A stretch of DNA of 64,000 bases from Hyperoodon ampullatus (lineage: Eukaryota; Chordata; Mammalia; Artiodactyla; Ziphiidae). The stretch spans positions 1,240,001 to 1,304,000 of the forward strand of contig CATKHW010000058.1 in assembly GCA_949752795.1 (NCBI GenBank), given 5' to 3'. Below are positions 10,434-24,344 of this stretch, piece by piece. The notes under the pieces were generated by a model, which was not told the origin of the DNA, did not search any database, and saw only the letters and a list, made by a program, of their open reading frames with translations. The position numbers were made by a program, and so were the translations under genes. The first letter of the stretch is position 1, and the number at the start of each line of letters is the position of its first letter.

Positions 10434-12172
10434 ACAGGTACCGTTCCAAAAACCAACTATGGTATAGACAAGACCTACACAGTCCTCAGTGAAAGGGACT
10501 CAAAACCCCATATTTCCCGCAGAGGAAAGTATCTGACTAGTAAGAATCTTAAAACCTATGTATTGATATGTCTCCATAAGGGAATCAAGTGTGTCTAGAC
10601 TGGCATAAACATGGCAGCGAGAATCAGCTCAAACCCACTATAAAAAGGAATTTCAAAAACAAAACAAAAAAACTGGGAAATTCTTTACAATTCCTTCAGG
10701 GTCTCTGATGAAAGCTGGAATGACCCTATCTACAACGACAGCTGGATGTGGCATAAGGAGGGACACTTGGGACTGAGACGATTGGTGAGATTGGGTGAGC
10801 AAATGCAGACCCTTTAAAGCAATAATGCATGGCACCCATTCCATGAGTCCGAACTCTCCAGGTTGAAGGGAATATTACTACAGCTATAACATGTGCGGGA
10901 AACCTAGAGAACGGACACACTGTGAATACGAAAGGTTTCTAAAACTCAACGCATAGTCCCTCTCCTGGTGCTCCGGTTTGACTTTCCGTCTGCTTTACTA
11001 TCAACCTCCCAACTTGGAGAGACAGCCCCTTTAACCTCTTGGTTCGCACAGGTTGCCAATTTGGCAGAGGATGAAAGGGAAGAGGGAGAACCAATGAGAG
11101 AGGAGCTGTTAGGCATTTGGACGGGCACATATCACTGTAATTTCCCGGCAGGAAGAAGAATTAACCAAATTCTCAGCCACCCACTGGGAACCAGTATAGG
11201 TCCTGAACCAAAATTTTGGACTTGCGGTCAGCTCTCCAAAAACGAGTTGAAAAATGGAGCTCAGCGACACAGCAATTCACAAACTGGCTGAGTAATAAAG
11301 GACAACTATCGTCCAAAAATCTGTTGACGGAAGGCAACGAGGCGGACTTGAAAGCGAGGCAGAATAGCAGGAAACAGATTTCAAGAGGTACGTTGGAATC
11401 GCCTTTAAAGCACAGGAAGAGGGGCACAACTTCGACAATGATGCACTTGGCCAAAAAGGGCGTATGCGTTTTCTCCTGAATATATTCAGGAGAAAACGCA
11501 TACGCCCTTTTTGGCCAAGCAAGCAAGCAGGCAATGCAAATCTGCACTACAAAGAAGTATCACTTCCCACCGGTCAAAAGGGACATCCACAAAATGTGTA
11601 AGAACAAGAAAGGCAAGACAGGCCCTGGAGAACAGGGAGCCTTGTTATGCTGATGGGCGGGATGTAAATTGCCAACTGCCTCTCTGGAGGAGTGCATTCT
11701 GTTCCCTAAAACAAGTAAAGAACAGAGCTACAGAGCCAAGGGCACTACCAGTCTAGGGAATATACCTTTGGAAAACTGAAAATCAATAAGACAGAGCCAC
11801 CCCAAAATTTAGGGCTGCACTGCATACAAGGACCTCAACTTGGATACACCTTAAGTATCCCAGAAAATATAAACATGGTTCAAAAAATTGTGGTACTTAC
11901 GTATGATGGAATTTCCCTCAGCCATGAAATCAATGTCATAAGACCAGTAGCAGCAAAATGGGTGGATTCAGGTACGATGATTCTAAGTGAAATAAGTCAC
12001 ACAGAAAAAGAAACTTATCATAAGATATCACTTATGAAGATCCTGTAAACATGGCTACACTTGAACTGAGTTAGGAAAGAGAACAGTGTCTCACATTTAG
12101 AAAACACTCTTATACCTGCTTAAGGGGGAAGGAGAGGTGGGGTGATGCATAAAACCAGAGTTTGATATAAGC
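10434..12172 (+). repeat. Satellite unit 7
   Basis: Perfect palindrome 11446-11519. Near-identical to unit 2, including the GAG change near 11101. Confidence 0.95.
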
Positions 12173-13910
12173 ACAGGTACTGTTCCAAAAACCAACTATG
12201 GAATAGACAAGACCTACACCGTCCTCCGTGAAAGGGACTCAAAACCCCATATTTCCCGCAGAGGAAAGTATCTGACTAGTAAGAATCTTAAAACCTATGT
12301 ATTGATATGTCTCCGTAAGGGAATCAAGTGTGTCTAGACTGGCATAAACATGGCAGCGAGAATCAGCTCAAACCCACTATAAAAAGGAATTTCAAAAACA
12401 AAACTAAAAAACTGGGAAATTCTTTACAATTCCTTCAGGGTCTCTGATGAAACCTGGAATGACCCTATCTACAATGACAGCTGGATGTGGCATAAGGAGG
12501 GACACTTGGGACTGAGACGATTGGTGAGATTGGGTGAGCAAATGCAGACCCTTTAAAGCAATAATGCATGGCACCCATTCCATGAGTCCGAACTCTCCAG
12601 GTTGAAGGGAATATTACTACAGCTATAACATGTGCGGGAAACCTAGAGAACGGACACACTGTGAATACGAAAGGTTTCTAAAACTCAACGCATAGTCCCT
12701 CTCCTGGTGCTCCGGTTTGACTTTCCGTCTGCTTTACTATCAACCTCCCAACTTGGAGAGACAGCCCCTTTAACCTCTTGGTTCGCACAGGTTGCCAATT
12801 TGGCAGAGGATGAAAGGGAAGAGGGAGAACCAATGATAGAGTAGCTGTTAGGCATTTGGACGGGCACATATCACTGTAATTTCCCGGCAGGAAGAAGAAT
12901 TAACCAAATTCTCAGCCACCCACTGGGAACCAGTATAGGTCCTGAACCAAAATTTTGGACTTGAGGTCAGCTCACCAAAAACGAGTTGAAAAATGGAGCT
13001 CAGGGGCACAGCAATTCACAAACTGGCCGAGTAATAAAGGACAACTATCGTCCAAAAATCTGTTGAGGGAAGGCAACGAGGCGGACTTGAAAGCGAGGCA
13101 GAATAACAGGAAACAGATTTAAGAGGTACGTTGGAATCGCCTTTAAAGCACAGGAAGAGGGGCACAAATTTGACAATGATGCACTTAGCCAAAAAGGGCG
13201 TATGCGTTTTCTCCTGAATATATTCAGGAGAAAACGCATACGCCCTTTTTGGCCAAGCAAGCAAGCGGGCAATGCAAATCTGCACTACAAAGAAGTATCA
13301 CTTCCCACCGGTCAAAAGGGACATCCACAAAATGTGTAAGAACAAGAAAGGCAAGACAGGCCCTGGAGAACAGAGAGCCTTGTTATGCTGATGGGAGGGA
13401 TGTAAATTGCCAACTGCCTCTCTGGAGGAGTGCATTCTGTTCCCTAAAACAAGTAAAGAACAGAGCTACAGAGCCAAGGGCACTACCAGTCTAGGGAATA
13501 TACCTTGGGAAAACTGAAAATCAATAAGACAGAGCCACCCCAAAATTTAGGGCTGCACTGCATACAAGGACCTCAACTTGGATACACCTTAAGTATCCCA
13601 GAAAATATAAACATGGTTCAAAAAATTGTGGTACTTATGTACGATGGAATATCCCTCAGCCATGAAATCAATGTCATAAGACCAGTAGCAGCAAAATGGG
13701 TGGATTCAGGTACGATGATTCTAAGTGAAATAAGTCACACAGAAAAATAAACTTATCATAAGATATCACTTATGAAGATCCTGTAAACATGGCTACACTT
13801 GAACTGAGTTAGGAAAGAGAACAGTGTCTCACATTTAGAAAAAACTCTTATACCTGCTTAAGGGGGAAGGAGAGGTGGGGTGATGCATAAAACCAGAGTT
13901 TGATATAAGC
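12173..13910 (+). repeat. Satellite unit 8 (1,738 bp)
   Basis: Palindrome 13184-13257 with G to A at 13187. Copy of unit 3 including its 1-bp deletion. Private gtcctccgtg and ttgaggtcag. Confidence 0.95.
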
Positions 13911-15649
13911 ACAGGTACCGTTCCAAAAACCAACTATGGAATAGACAAGACCTACACCGTCCTCAGTGAAAGGGACTCAAAACCCCATATTTCCCGCAGA
14001 GGAAAATATCTGACTAGTAAGAATCTTAAAACCTATGTATTGATATGTCTCCGTAAGGGAATCAAGTGTGTCTAGACTGGCATAAACATGGCAGCGAGAA
14101 TCAGCTCAAACCCACTATAAAAAGGAATTTCAAAAACGAAACAAAAAAACTGGGAAATTCTTTACAATTCCTTCAGGGTCTCTGATGAAAGCTGGAATGA
14201 CCCTATCTACAACGACAGCTGGATGTGGCATAAAGAGGGACACTTGGGACTGAGACGATTGGTGAGATTGGGTGAGCAAATGCAGACCCTTTAAAGCAAT
14301 AATGCATGGCACGCATTCCATGGGTCCGAACTCTCCAGGTTGAAGGGAATATTACTACAGCTATAACATGTGCGGGAAACCTAGAGAACGGACACACTGT
14401 GAATACGAAAGGTTTCTAAAACTCAAAGAATAGACCCTCTCCTGGTGCTCCGGTTTGACTTTCCGTCTGCTTTACTATCAACCTCCCAACTTGGAGAGAC
14501 AGCCCCTTTAACCTCTTGGTTCGCACAGGTTGCCAATTTGGCAGAGGATGAAAGGGAAGAGGGAGAACCAATGAGAGAGTAGCTGTTAGGCATTTGGACG
14601 GGCACATATCACTGTAATTTCCCGGCAGGAAGAAGAATTAACCAAATTCTCAGCCACCCACCGGGAACCAGTATAGGTCCTGACCCAAAATTTTGGACTT
14701 GCGGTCAGCTCACCAAAAACGAGTTGAAAAATGGAGCTCAGGGGCACAGCAATTCACAAACTGGCCGAGTAATAAAGGACAACTATCGTCCAAAAATCTG
14801 TTGAGGGAAGGCAACGAGGCGGACTTGAAAGCGAGGCACAATAGCAGGAAACAGATTTCAAGAGGTACGTTGGAATCGCCTTTAAAGCACAGGAAGAGGG
14901 GCACATCTTCGACAATGACGCACTTGGCCAAAAAGGGCGTATGCGTTTTCTCCTGAATATATTCAGGAGAAAACGCATACGCCCTTTTTGGCTAAGCAAG
15001 CAAGCGGGCAATGCAAATCTGCACTACAAAGAAGTATCACTTCCCACCGGTCAAAAGGGACATCCACAAAATGTGTAAGAACAAGAAACGCAAGACAGGC
15101 CCTGGAGAACAGGGAGCCTTGTTATGCTGATGGGCGGGATGTAAATTGCCAACTGCCTCTCTGGAGGAGTGCATTCTGTTCCCTAAAACAAGTAAAGAAC
15201 AGAGCTACAGAGCCAAGGGCACTACCAGTCTAGGGAATATACCTTGGGAAAATTGAAAATCAATAAGAAAGAGCCACCCCAAAATTTAGGGCTGCACTGC
15301 ATACAAGGACCTCAACTTGGATACACCTTAAGTATCCCAGAAAATATAAACATGGTTCAAAAAATTGTGGTACTTACGTACGATGGAATATCCCTCAGCC
15401 ATGAAATCAATGTCATAAGACCAGTAGCAGCAAAATGGGTGGATTCAGGTACGATGATTCTAAGTGAAATAAATCACACAGAAAAAGAAACTTATCATAA
15501 GATATCACTTATGAAGATCCTGTAAACATGGCTACACTTGAACTGAGTTAGGAAAGAGGACAGTGTCTCACATTTAGAAAACACTCTTATACCTGCTTAA
15601 GGGGGAAGGAGAGGTGGGGTGATGCATAAAACCAGAGTTTGATATAAGC
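13911..15649 (+). repeat. Satellite unit 9
   Basis: Palindrome 14923-14996 with C to T at 14993. Type A, near-identical to units 4 and 12. Confidence 0.95.
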
Positions 15650-17388
15650 ACAGGTACCGTTCCAAAAACCAACTATGGAATAGACAAGACCTACACCGTC
15701 CTCAGTGAAAGGGACTCAAAACCCCATATTTCCCGCAGAGGAAAATATCTGACTAGTAAGAATCTTAAAACCTATGTATTGATATGTCTCCGTAAGGGAA
15801 TCAAGTGTGTCTAGACTGGCATAAACATGGCAGCGAGAATCAGCTCAAACCCACTATAAAAAGGAATTTCAAAAACAAAACAAAAAAACTGGGAAATTCT
15901 TTACAATTCCTTCAGGGTCTCTGATGAAAGCTGGAATGACCCTATCTACAACGACAGCTGGATGTGGCATAAGGAGGGACACTTGGGACTGAGACGATTG
16001 GTGAGATTGGGTGAGCAAATGCAGACGCTTTAAAGCAATAATGCATGGCACCCATTCCATGGGTCCGAACTCTCCAGGTTGAAGGGAATATTACTACAGC
16101 TATAACATGTGCGGGAAACCTAGAGAACGGACACACTGTGAATACGAAAGGTTTCTAAAACTCAAAGAATAAACCCTCTCCTGGTGTTCCGGTTTGACTT
16201 TCCGTCTGCTTTACTATCAACCTCCCAACTTGGAGAGACAGCCCCTTTAACCTCTTGGTTCGCACAGGTTGCCAATTTGGCAGAGGATGAAAGGGAAGAG
16301 GGAGAACCAATGAGAGAGTAGCTGTTAGGCATTTGGACGGGCACATATCACTGTAATTTCCCGGCAGGAAGAAGAATTAACCAAATTCTCAGCCACCCAC
16401 CGGGAACCAGTATAGGTCCTGAAGCAAAATTTTGGACTTGCGGTCAGCTCTCCAAAAACGAGTTGAAAAATGGAGCTCAGGGACACAGCAATTCACAAAC
16501 TGGCCGAGTAATAAAGGACAACTATCGTCCAAAAATCTGTTGAGGGAAGGCAACGAGGCAGACTTGAAAGTGAGGCAGAATAGCAGGAAACAGATTTCAA
16601 GAGGTACGTTGGAATCGCCTTTAAAGCACAGGAAGAGGGGCACAACTTCGACAATGACGCACTTGGCCAAAAAGGGCGTATGCGTTTTCTCCTGAATATA
16701 TTCAGGAGAAAACGCATACGCCCTTTTTGGCCAAGCAAGCAAGCGGGCAATGCAAATCTGCACTACAAAGAAGTATCACTTCCCACCGGTCAAAAGGGAC
16801 ATCCACAAAATGTGTAAGAACAAGAAAGGCAAGACAGGCCCTGGAGAACAGGGAGCCTTGTTATGCTGATGGGCGGGATGTAAATTGCCAACTGCCTCTC
16901 TGGAGGAGTGCATTCTGTTCCCTAAAACAAGTAAAGAACAGAGCTACAGAGCCAAGGGCACTACCAGTCAAGGGAATATACCTTGGGAAAACTGAAAATC
17001 AATAAGACAGAGCCACCCCAAAATTTAGGGCTGCACTGCATACAAGGACCTCAACTTGGATACACCTTAAGTATCCCAGAAAATATAAACATGGTTCAAA
17101 AAATTGTGGTACTTACGTACGATGGAATATCCCTCAGCCAGGAAATCAATGTCATAAGACCAGTAGCAGCAAAATGGGTGGATTCAGGTACGATGATTCT
17201 AAGTGAAATAAGTCACACAGAAAAAGAAACTTATCATAAGATATCACTTATGAAGATCCTGTAAACATGGCTACACTTGAACTGAGTTAGGAAAGAGAAC
17301 AGTGTCTCACATTTAGAAAACACTCTTATACCTGCTTAAGGGGGAAGGAGAGGTGGGGTGATGCATAAAACCAGAGTTTGATATAAGC
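15650..17388 (+). repeat. Satellite unit 10
   Basis: Perfect palindrome 16662-16735. Type B, like units 5, 13 and 16, with gtcaaggg near 16971. Confidence 0.95.
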
Positions 17389-19127
17389 ACAGGTACCGTT
17401 CCAAAAACCAACTATGGAATAGACAAGACCTACACCGTCCTCAGTGAAAGGGACTCAAAACCCCATATTTCCCGCACAGGAAAATATCTGACTAGTAAGA
17501 ATCTTAAAACCTATGTATTGATATGTCTCCGTAAGGGAATCAAGTGTGTCTAGACTGGCATAAACATGGCAGCGAGAATCAGCTCAAACCCACTATAAAA
17601 AGGAATTTCAAAAACAAAACAAAAAAACTGGGAAATTCTTTACAATTCCTTCAGGGTCTCTGATGAAAGCTGGAATGACCCTATCTACAACGACAGCTGG
17701 ATGTGGCATAAGGAGGGACACTTGGGACTGAGACGATTGGTGAGATTGGGTGAGCAAATGCAGACGCTTTAAAGCAATAATGCATGGCACCCATTCCATG
17801 GGTCCGAACTCTCCAGGTTGAAGGGAATATTACTACAGCTATAACATGTGCGGGAAACCTAGAGAACGGACACACTGTGAATACGAAAGGTTTCTAAAAC
17901 TCAAAGAATAAACCCTCTCCTGGTGCTCCGGTTTGACTTTCCGTCTGCTTTACTATCAACCTCCCAACTTGGAGAGACAGCCCCTTTAACCTCTTGGTTC
18001 GCACAGGTTGCCAATTTGGCAGAGGATGAAAGGGAAGAGGGAGAACCAATGAGAGAGTAGCTGTTAGGCATTTGGACGGGCACATATCACTGTAATTTCC
18101 CGGCAGGAAGAAGAATTAACCAAATTCTCAGCCACCCACCGGGAACCAGTATAGGTCCTGAACCAAAATTTTGGACTTGCGGTCAGCTCTCCAAAAACGA
18201 GTTGAAAAATGGAGCTCAGGGACACAGCAATTCACAAACTGGCCGAGTAATAAAGGACAACTATCGTCCAAAAATCTGTTGAGGGAAGGCAACGAGGCGG
18301 ACTTGAAAGCGAGGCAGAATAGCAGGAAACAGATTTCAAGAGGTACGTTGGAATCGCCTTTAAAGCACAGGAAGAGGGGCACAACTTCGACAATGATGCA
18401 CTTGGCCAAAAAGGGCGTATGCGTTTTCTCCTGAATATATTCAGGAGAAAACGCATACGCAATTTTTGGCCAAGCAAGCAAGCGGGCAATGCAAATCTGC
18501 ACTACAAAGAAGTATCACTTCCCACCGGTCAAAAGGGACATCCACAAAATGTGTAAGAACAAGAAAGGCAAGACAGGCCCTGGAGAACAGGGAGCCTTGT
18601 TATGCTGATGGGCGGGATGTAAATTGCCAACTGCCTCTCTGGAGGAGTGCATTCTGTTCCCTAAAACAAGTAAAGAACAGAGCTACAGAGCCAAGGGCAC
18701 TACCAGTCTAGGGAATATACCTTGGGAAAACTGAAAATCAATAAGACAGAGCCACCCCAAAATTTAGGGCTGCACTGCATACAAGGACCTCAACTTGGAT
18801 ACACCTTAAGTATCCCAGAAAATATAAACATGGTTCAAAAAATTGTGGTACTTACGTACGATGGAATATCCCTCAGCCATGAAATCAATGTCATAAGACC
18901 AGTAGCAGCAAAATGGGTGGATTCAGGTACGATGATTCTAAGTGAAATAAGTCACACAGAAAAAGAAACTTATCATAAGATATCACTTATGAAGATCCTG
19001 TAAACATGGCTACACTTGAACTGAGTTAGGAAAGAGAACAGTGTCTCACATTTAGAAAACACTCTTATACCTGCTTAAGGGGGAAGGAGAGGTGGGGTGA
19101 TGCATAAAACCAGAGTTTGATATAAGC
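17389..19127 (+). repeat. Satellite unit 11
   Basis: Palindrome 18401-18474 with CC to AA at 18461-18462. First type D unit; also has cgcacagg near 17474. Holds the right end of the second 8,694-bp block. Confidence 0.95.
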
Positions 19128-20866
19128 ACAGGTACCGTTCCAAAAACCAACTATGGAATAGACAAGACCTACACCGTCCTCAGTGAAAGGGACTCAAAAC
19201 CCCATATTTCCCGCAGAGGAAAATATCTGACTAGTAAGAATCTTAAAACCTATGTATTGATATGTCTCCGTAAGGGAATCAAGTGTGTCTAGACTGGCAT
19301 AAACATGGCAGCGAGAATCAGCTCAAACCCACTATAAAAAGGAATTTCAAAAACGAAACAAAAAAACTGGGAAATTCTTTACAATTCCTTCAGGGTCTCT
19401 GATGAAAGCTGGAATGACCCTATCTACAACGACAGCTGGATGTGGCATAAAGAGGGACACTTGGGACTGAGACGATTGGTGAGATTGGGTGAGCAAATGC
19501 AGACCCTTTAAAGCAATAATGCATGGCACGCATTCCATGGGTCCGAACTCTCCAGGTTGAAGGGAATATTACTACAGCTATAACATGTGCGGGAAACCTA
19601 GAGAACGGACACACTGTGAATACGAAAGGTTTCTAAAACTCAAAGAATAGACCCTCTCCTGGTGCTCCGGTTTGACTTTCCGTCTGCTTTACTATCAACC
19701 TCCCAACTTGGAGAGACAGCCCCTTTAACCTCTTGGTTCGCACAGGTTGCCAATTTGGCAGAGGATGAAAGGGAAGAGGGAGAACCAATGAGAGAGTAGC
19801 TGTTAGGCATTTGGACGGGCACATATCACTGTAATTTCCCGGCAGGAAGAAGAATTAACCAAATTCTCAGCCACCCACCGGGAACCAGTATAGGTCCTGA
19901 CCCAAAATTTTGGACTTGCGGTCAGCTCACCAAAAACGAGTTGAAAAATGGAGCTCAGGGGCACAGCAATTCACAAACTGGCCGAGTAATAAAGGACAAC
20001 TATCGTCCAAAAATCTGTTGAGGGAAGGCAACGAGGCGGACTTGAAAGCGAGGCACAATAGCAGGAAACAGATTTCAAGAGGTACGTTGGAATCGCCTTT
20101 AAAGCACAGGAAGAGGGGCACATCTTCGACAATGACGCACTTGGCCAAAAAGGGCGTATGCGTTTTCTCCTGAATATATTCAGGAGAAAACGCATACGCC
20201 CTTTTTGGCTAAGCAAGCAAGCGGGCAATGCAAATCTGCACTACAAAGAATTATCACTTCCCACCGGTCAAAAGGGACATCCACAAAATGTGTAAGAACA
20301 AGAAACGCAAGACAGGCCCTGGAGAACAGGGAGCCTTGTTATGCTGATGGGCGGGATGTAAATTGCCAACTGCCTCTCTGGAGGAGTGCATTCTGTTCCC
20401 TAAAACAAGTAAAGAACAGAGCTACAGAGCCAAGGGCACTACCAGTCTAGGGAATATACCTTGGGAAAATTGAAAATCAATAAGAAAGAGCCACCCCAAA
20501 ATTTAGGGCTGCACTGCATACAAGGACCTCAACTTGGATACACCTTAAGTATCCCAGAAAATATAAACATGGTTCAAAAAATTGTGGTACTTACGTACGA
20601 TGGAATATCCCTCAGCCATGAAATCAATGTCATAAGACCAGTAGCAGCAAAATGGGTGGATTCAGGTACGATGATTCTAAGTGAAATAAATCACACAGAA
20701 AAAGAAACTTATCATAAGATATCACTTATGAAGATCCTGTAAACATGGCTACACTTGAACTGAGTTAGGAAAGAGGACAGTGTCTCACATTTAGAAAACA
20801 CTCTTATACCTGCTTAAGGGGGAAGGAGAGGTGGGGTGATGCATAAAACCAGAGTTTGATATAAGC
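19128..20866 (+). repeat. Satellite unit 12
   Basis: Palindrome 20140-20213 with C to T at 20210. Type A; private gaattatcac near 20249. Confidence 0.95.
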
Positions 20867-22605
20867 ACAGGTACCGTTCCAAAAACCAACTATGGAATAG
20901 ACAAGACCTACACCGTCCTCAGTGAAAGGGACTCAAAACCCCATATTTCCCGCAGAGGAAAATATCTGACTAGTAAGAATCTTAAAACCTATGTATTGAT
21001 ATGTCTCCGTAAGGGAATCAAGTGTGTCTAGACTGGCATAAACATGGCAGCGAGAATCAGCTCAAACCCACTATAAAAAGGAATTTCAAAAACAAAACAA
21101 AAAAACTGGGAAATTCTTTACAATTCCTTCAGGGTCTCTGATGAAAGCTGGAATGACCCTATCTACAACGACAGCTGGATGTGGCATAAGGAGGGACACT
21201 TGGGACTGAGACGATTGGTGAGATTGGGTGAGCAAATGCAGACGCTTTAAAGCAATAATGCATGGCACCCATTCCATGGGTCCGAACTCTCCAGGTTGAA
21301 GGGAATATTACTACAGCTATAACATGTGCGGGAAACCTAGAGAACGGACACACTGTGAATACGAAAGGTTTCTAAAACTCAAAGAATAAACCCTCTCCTG
21401 GTGTTCCGGTTTGACTTTCCGTCTGCTTTACTATCAACCTCCCAACTTGGAGAGACAGCCCCTTTAACCTCTTGGTTCGCACAGGTTGCCAATTTGGCAG
21501 AGAATGAAAGGGAAGAGGGAGAACCAATGAGAGAGTAGCTGTTAGGCATTTGGACGGGCACATATCACTGTAATTTCCCGGCAGGAAGAAGAATTAACCA
21601 AATTCTCAGCCACCCACCGGGAACCAGTATAGGTCCTGAAGCAAAATTTTGGACTTGCGGTCAGCTCTCCAAAAACGAGTTGAAAAATGGAGCTCAGGGA
21701 CACAGCAATTCACAAACTGGCCGAGTAATAAAGGACAACTATCGTCCAAAAATCTGTTGAGGGAAGGCAACGAGGCAGACTTGAAAGTGAGGCAGAATAG
21801 CAGGAAACAGATTTCAAGAGGTACGTTGGAATCGCCTTTAAAGCACAGGAAGAGGGGCACAACTTCGACAATGACGCACTTGGCCAAAAAGGGCGTATGC
21901 GTTTTCTCCTGAATATATTCAGGAGAAAACGCATACGCCCTTTTTGGCCAAGCAAGCAAGCGGGCAATGCAAATCTGCACTACAAAGAAGTATCACTTCC
22001 CACCGGTCAAAAGGGACATCCACAAAATGTGTAAGAACAAGAAAGGCAAGACAGGCCCTGGAGAACAGGGAGCCTTGTTATGCTGATGGGCGGGATGTAA
22101 ATTGCCAACTGCCTCTCTGGAGGAGTGCATTCTGTTCCCTAAAACAAGTAAAGAACAGAGCTACAGAGCCAAGGGCACTACCAGTCAAGGGAATATACCT
22201 TGGGAAAACTGAAAATCAATAAGAGAGAGCCACCCCAAAATTTAGGGCTGCACTGCATACAAAGACCTCAACTTGGATACACCTTAAGTATCCCAGAAAA
22301 TATAAACATGGTTCAAAAAATTGTGGTACTTACGTACGATGGAATATCCCTCAGCCAGGAAATCAATGTCATAAGACCAGTAGCAGCAAAATGGGTGGAT
22401 TCAGGTACGATGATTCTAAGTGAAATAAGTCACACAGAAAAAGAAACTTATCATAAGATATCACTTATGAAGATCCTGTAAACATGGCTACACTTGAACT
22501 GAGTTAGGAAAGAGAACAGTGTCTCACATTTAGAAAACACTCTTATACCTGCTTAAGGGGGAAGGAGAGGTGGGGTGATGCATAAAACCAGAGTTTGATA
22601 TAAGC
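20867..22605 (+). repeat. Satellite unit 13
   Basis: Perfect palindrome 21879-21952. Type B; private cagagaatga near 21498, aagagagagcc and caaagacctc near 22260. Confidence 0.95.
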
Positions 22606-24344
22606 ACAGGTACCGTTCCAAAAACCAACTATGGAATAGACAAGACCTACACCGTCCTCAGTGAAAGGGACTCAAAACCCCATATTTACCGCAGAGGAAA
22701 ATATCTGACTAGTAAGAATCTTAAAACCTATGTATTGATATGTCTCCGTAAGGGAATCAAGTGTGTCTAGACTGGCATAAACATGGCAGCGAGAATCAGC
22801 TCAAACCCACTATAAAAAGGAATTTCAAAAACAAAACAAAAAAACTGGGAAATTCTTTACAATTCCTTCAGGGTCTCTGATGAAAGCTGGAATGACCCTA
22901 TCTACAACGACAGCTGGATGTGGCATAAGGAGGGACACTTGGGACTGAGACGATTGGTGAGATTGGGTGAGCAAATGCAGACGCTTTAAAGCAATAATGC
23001 ATGGCACCCATTCCATGGGTCCGAACTCTCCAGGTTGAAGGGAATATTACTACAGCTATAACATGTGCGGGAAACCTAGAGAACGGACACACTGTGAATA
23101 CGAAAGGTTTCTAAAACTCAAAGAATAGACCCTCTCCTGGTGCTCCGGTTTGACTTTCCGTCTGCTTTACTATCAACCTCCCAACTTGGAGAGACAGCCC
23201 CTTTAACCTCTTGATTCGCACAGGTTGCCAATTTGGCAGAGGATGAAAGGGAAGAGGGAGAACCAATGAGAGAGTAGCTGTTAGGCATTTGGACGGGCAC
23301 ATATCACTGTAATTTCCCGGCAGGAAGAAGAATTAACCAAATTCTCAGCCACCCACCGCGAACGAGTATAGGTCCTGAAGCAAAATTTTGGACTTGCGGT
23401 CAGCTCTCCAAAAACGAGTTGAAAAATGGAGCTCAGGGACACAGCAATTCACAAACTGGCCGAGTAATAAAGGACAACTATCGTCCAAAAATCTGTTGAG
23501 GGAAGGCAACGAGGCAGACTTGAAAGTGAGGCAGAATAGCAGGAAACAGATTTCAAGAGGTACGTTGGAATCGCCTTTAAAGCACAGGAAGAGGGGCACA
23601 ACTTCGACAATGACGCACTTGGCCAAAAAGGGCGTATGCGTTTTCTCCTGAATATATTCAGGAGAAAACGCATACGCCCTTTTTGGCCAAGCAAGCAAGT
23701 GGGCAATGCAAATCTGCACTACAAAGAAGTATCACTTCCCACCGGTCAAAAGGGACATCCACAAAATGTGTAAGAACAAGAAAGGCAAGACAGGCCCTGG
23801 AGAACAGGGAGCCTTGTTATGCTGATGGGCGGGATGTAAATTGCCAACTGCCTCTCTGGAGGAGTGCATTCTGTTCCCTAAAACAAGTAAAGAACAGAGC
23901 TACAGAGCCAAGGGCACTACCAGTCAAGGGAATATACCTTGGGAAAACTGAAAATCAATAAGACAGAGCCACCCCAAAATTTAGGGCTGCACTGCATACA
24001 AGGACCTCAACTTGGATACACCTTAAGTATCCCAGAAAATATAAACATGGTTCAAAAAATTGTGGTACTTACGTACGATGGAATATCCCTCAGCCAGGAA
24101 ATCAATGTCATAAGACCAGTAGCAGCAAAATGGGTGGATTCAGGTACGATGATTCTAAGTGAAATAAGTCACACAGAAAAAGAAACTTATCATAAGATAT
24201 CACTTATGAAGATCCTGTAAACATGGCTACACTTGAACTGAGTTAGGAAAGAGAACAGTGTCTCACATTTAGAAAACACTCTTATACCTGCTTAAGGGGG
24301 AAGGAGAGGTGGGGTGATGCATAAAACCAGAGTTTGATATAAGC
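22606..24344 (+). repeat. Satellite unit 14
   Basis: Perfect palindrome 23618-23691. Type C (ttgattcgc, gaatagacc with gtcaaggg). Private tttaccgc, ccgcgaacgag and aagtgggc. Confidence 0.95.

Larger units (their letters stand above)
9334..18027 (+). repeat. Higher-order repeat, 5-unit period (8,694 bp), copy 2
   Basis: Second copy of the block, from inside unit 6 to inside unit 11. The unit 6 joint lies between about 9,223 (last site resembling unit 11, aaagaataaacc) and about 9,443 (first site resembling unit 1, ccactggaaacc). The few differences from copy 1 noticed include gtcctccgtg in unit 8 (ctcagtg in unit 3), ttgaggtcag in unit 8 (ttgcgg in unit 3), and gctccgg in unit 9 (gctcagg in unit 4). 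Confidence 0.85.
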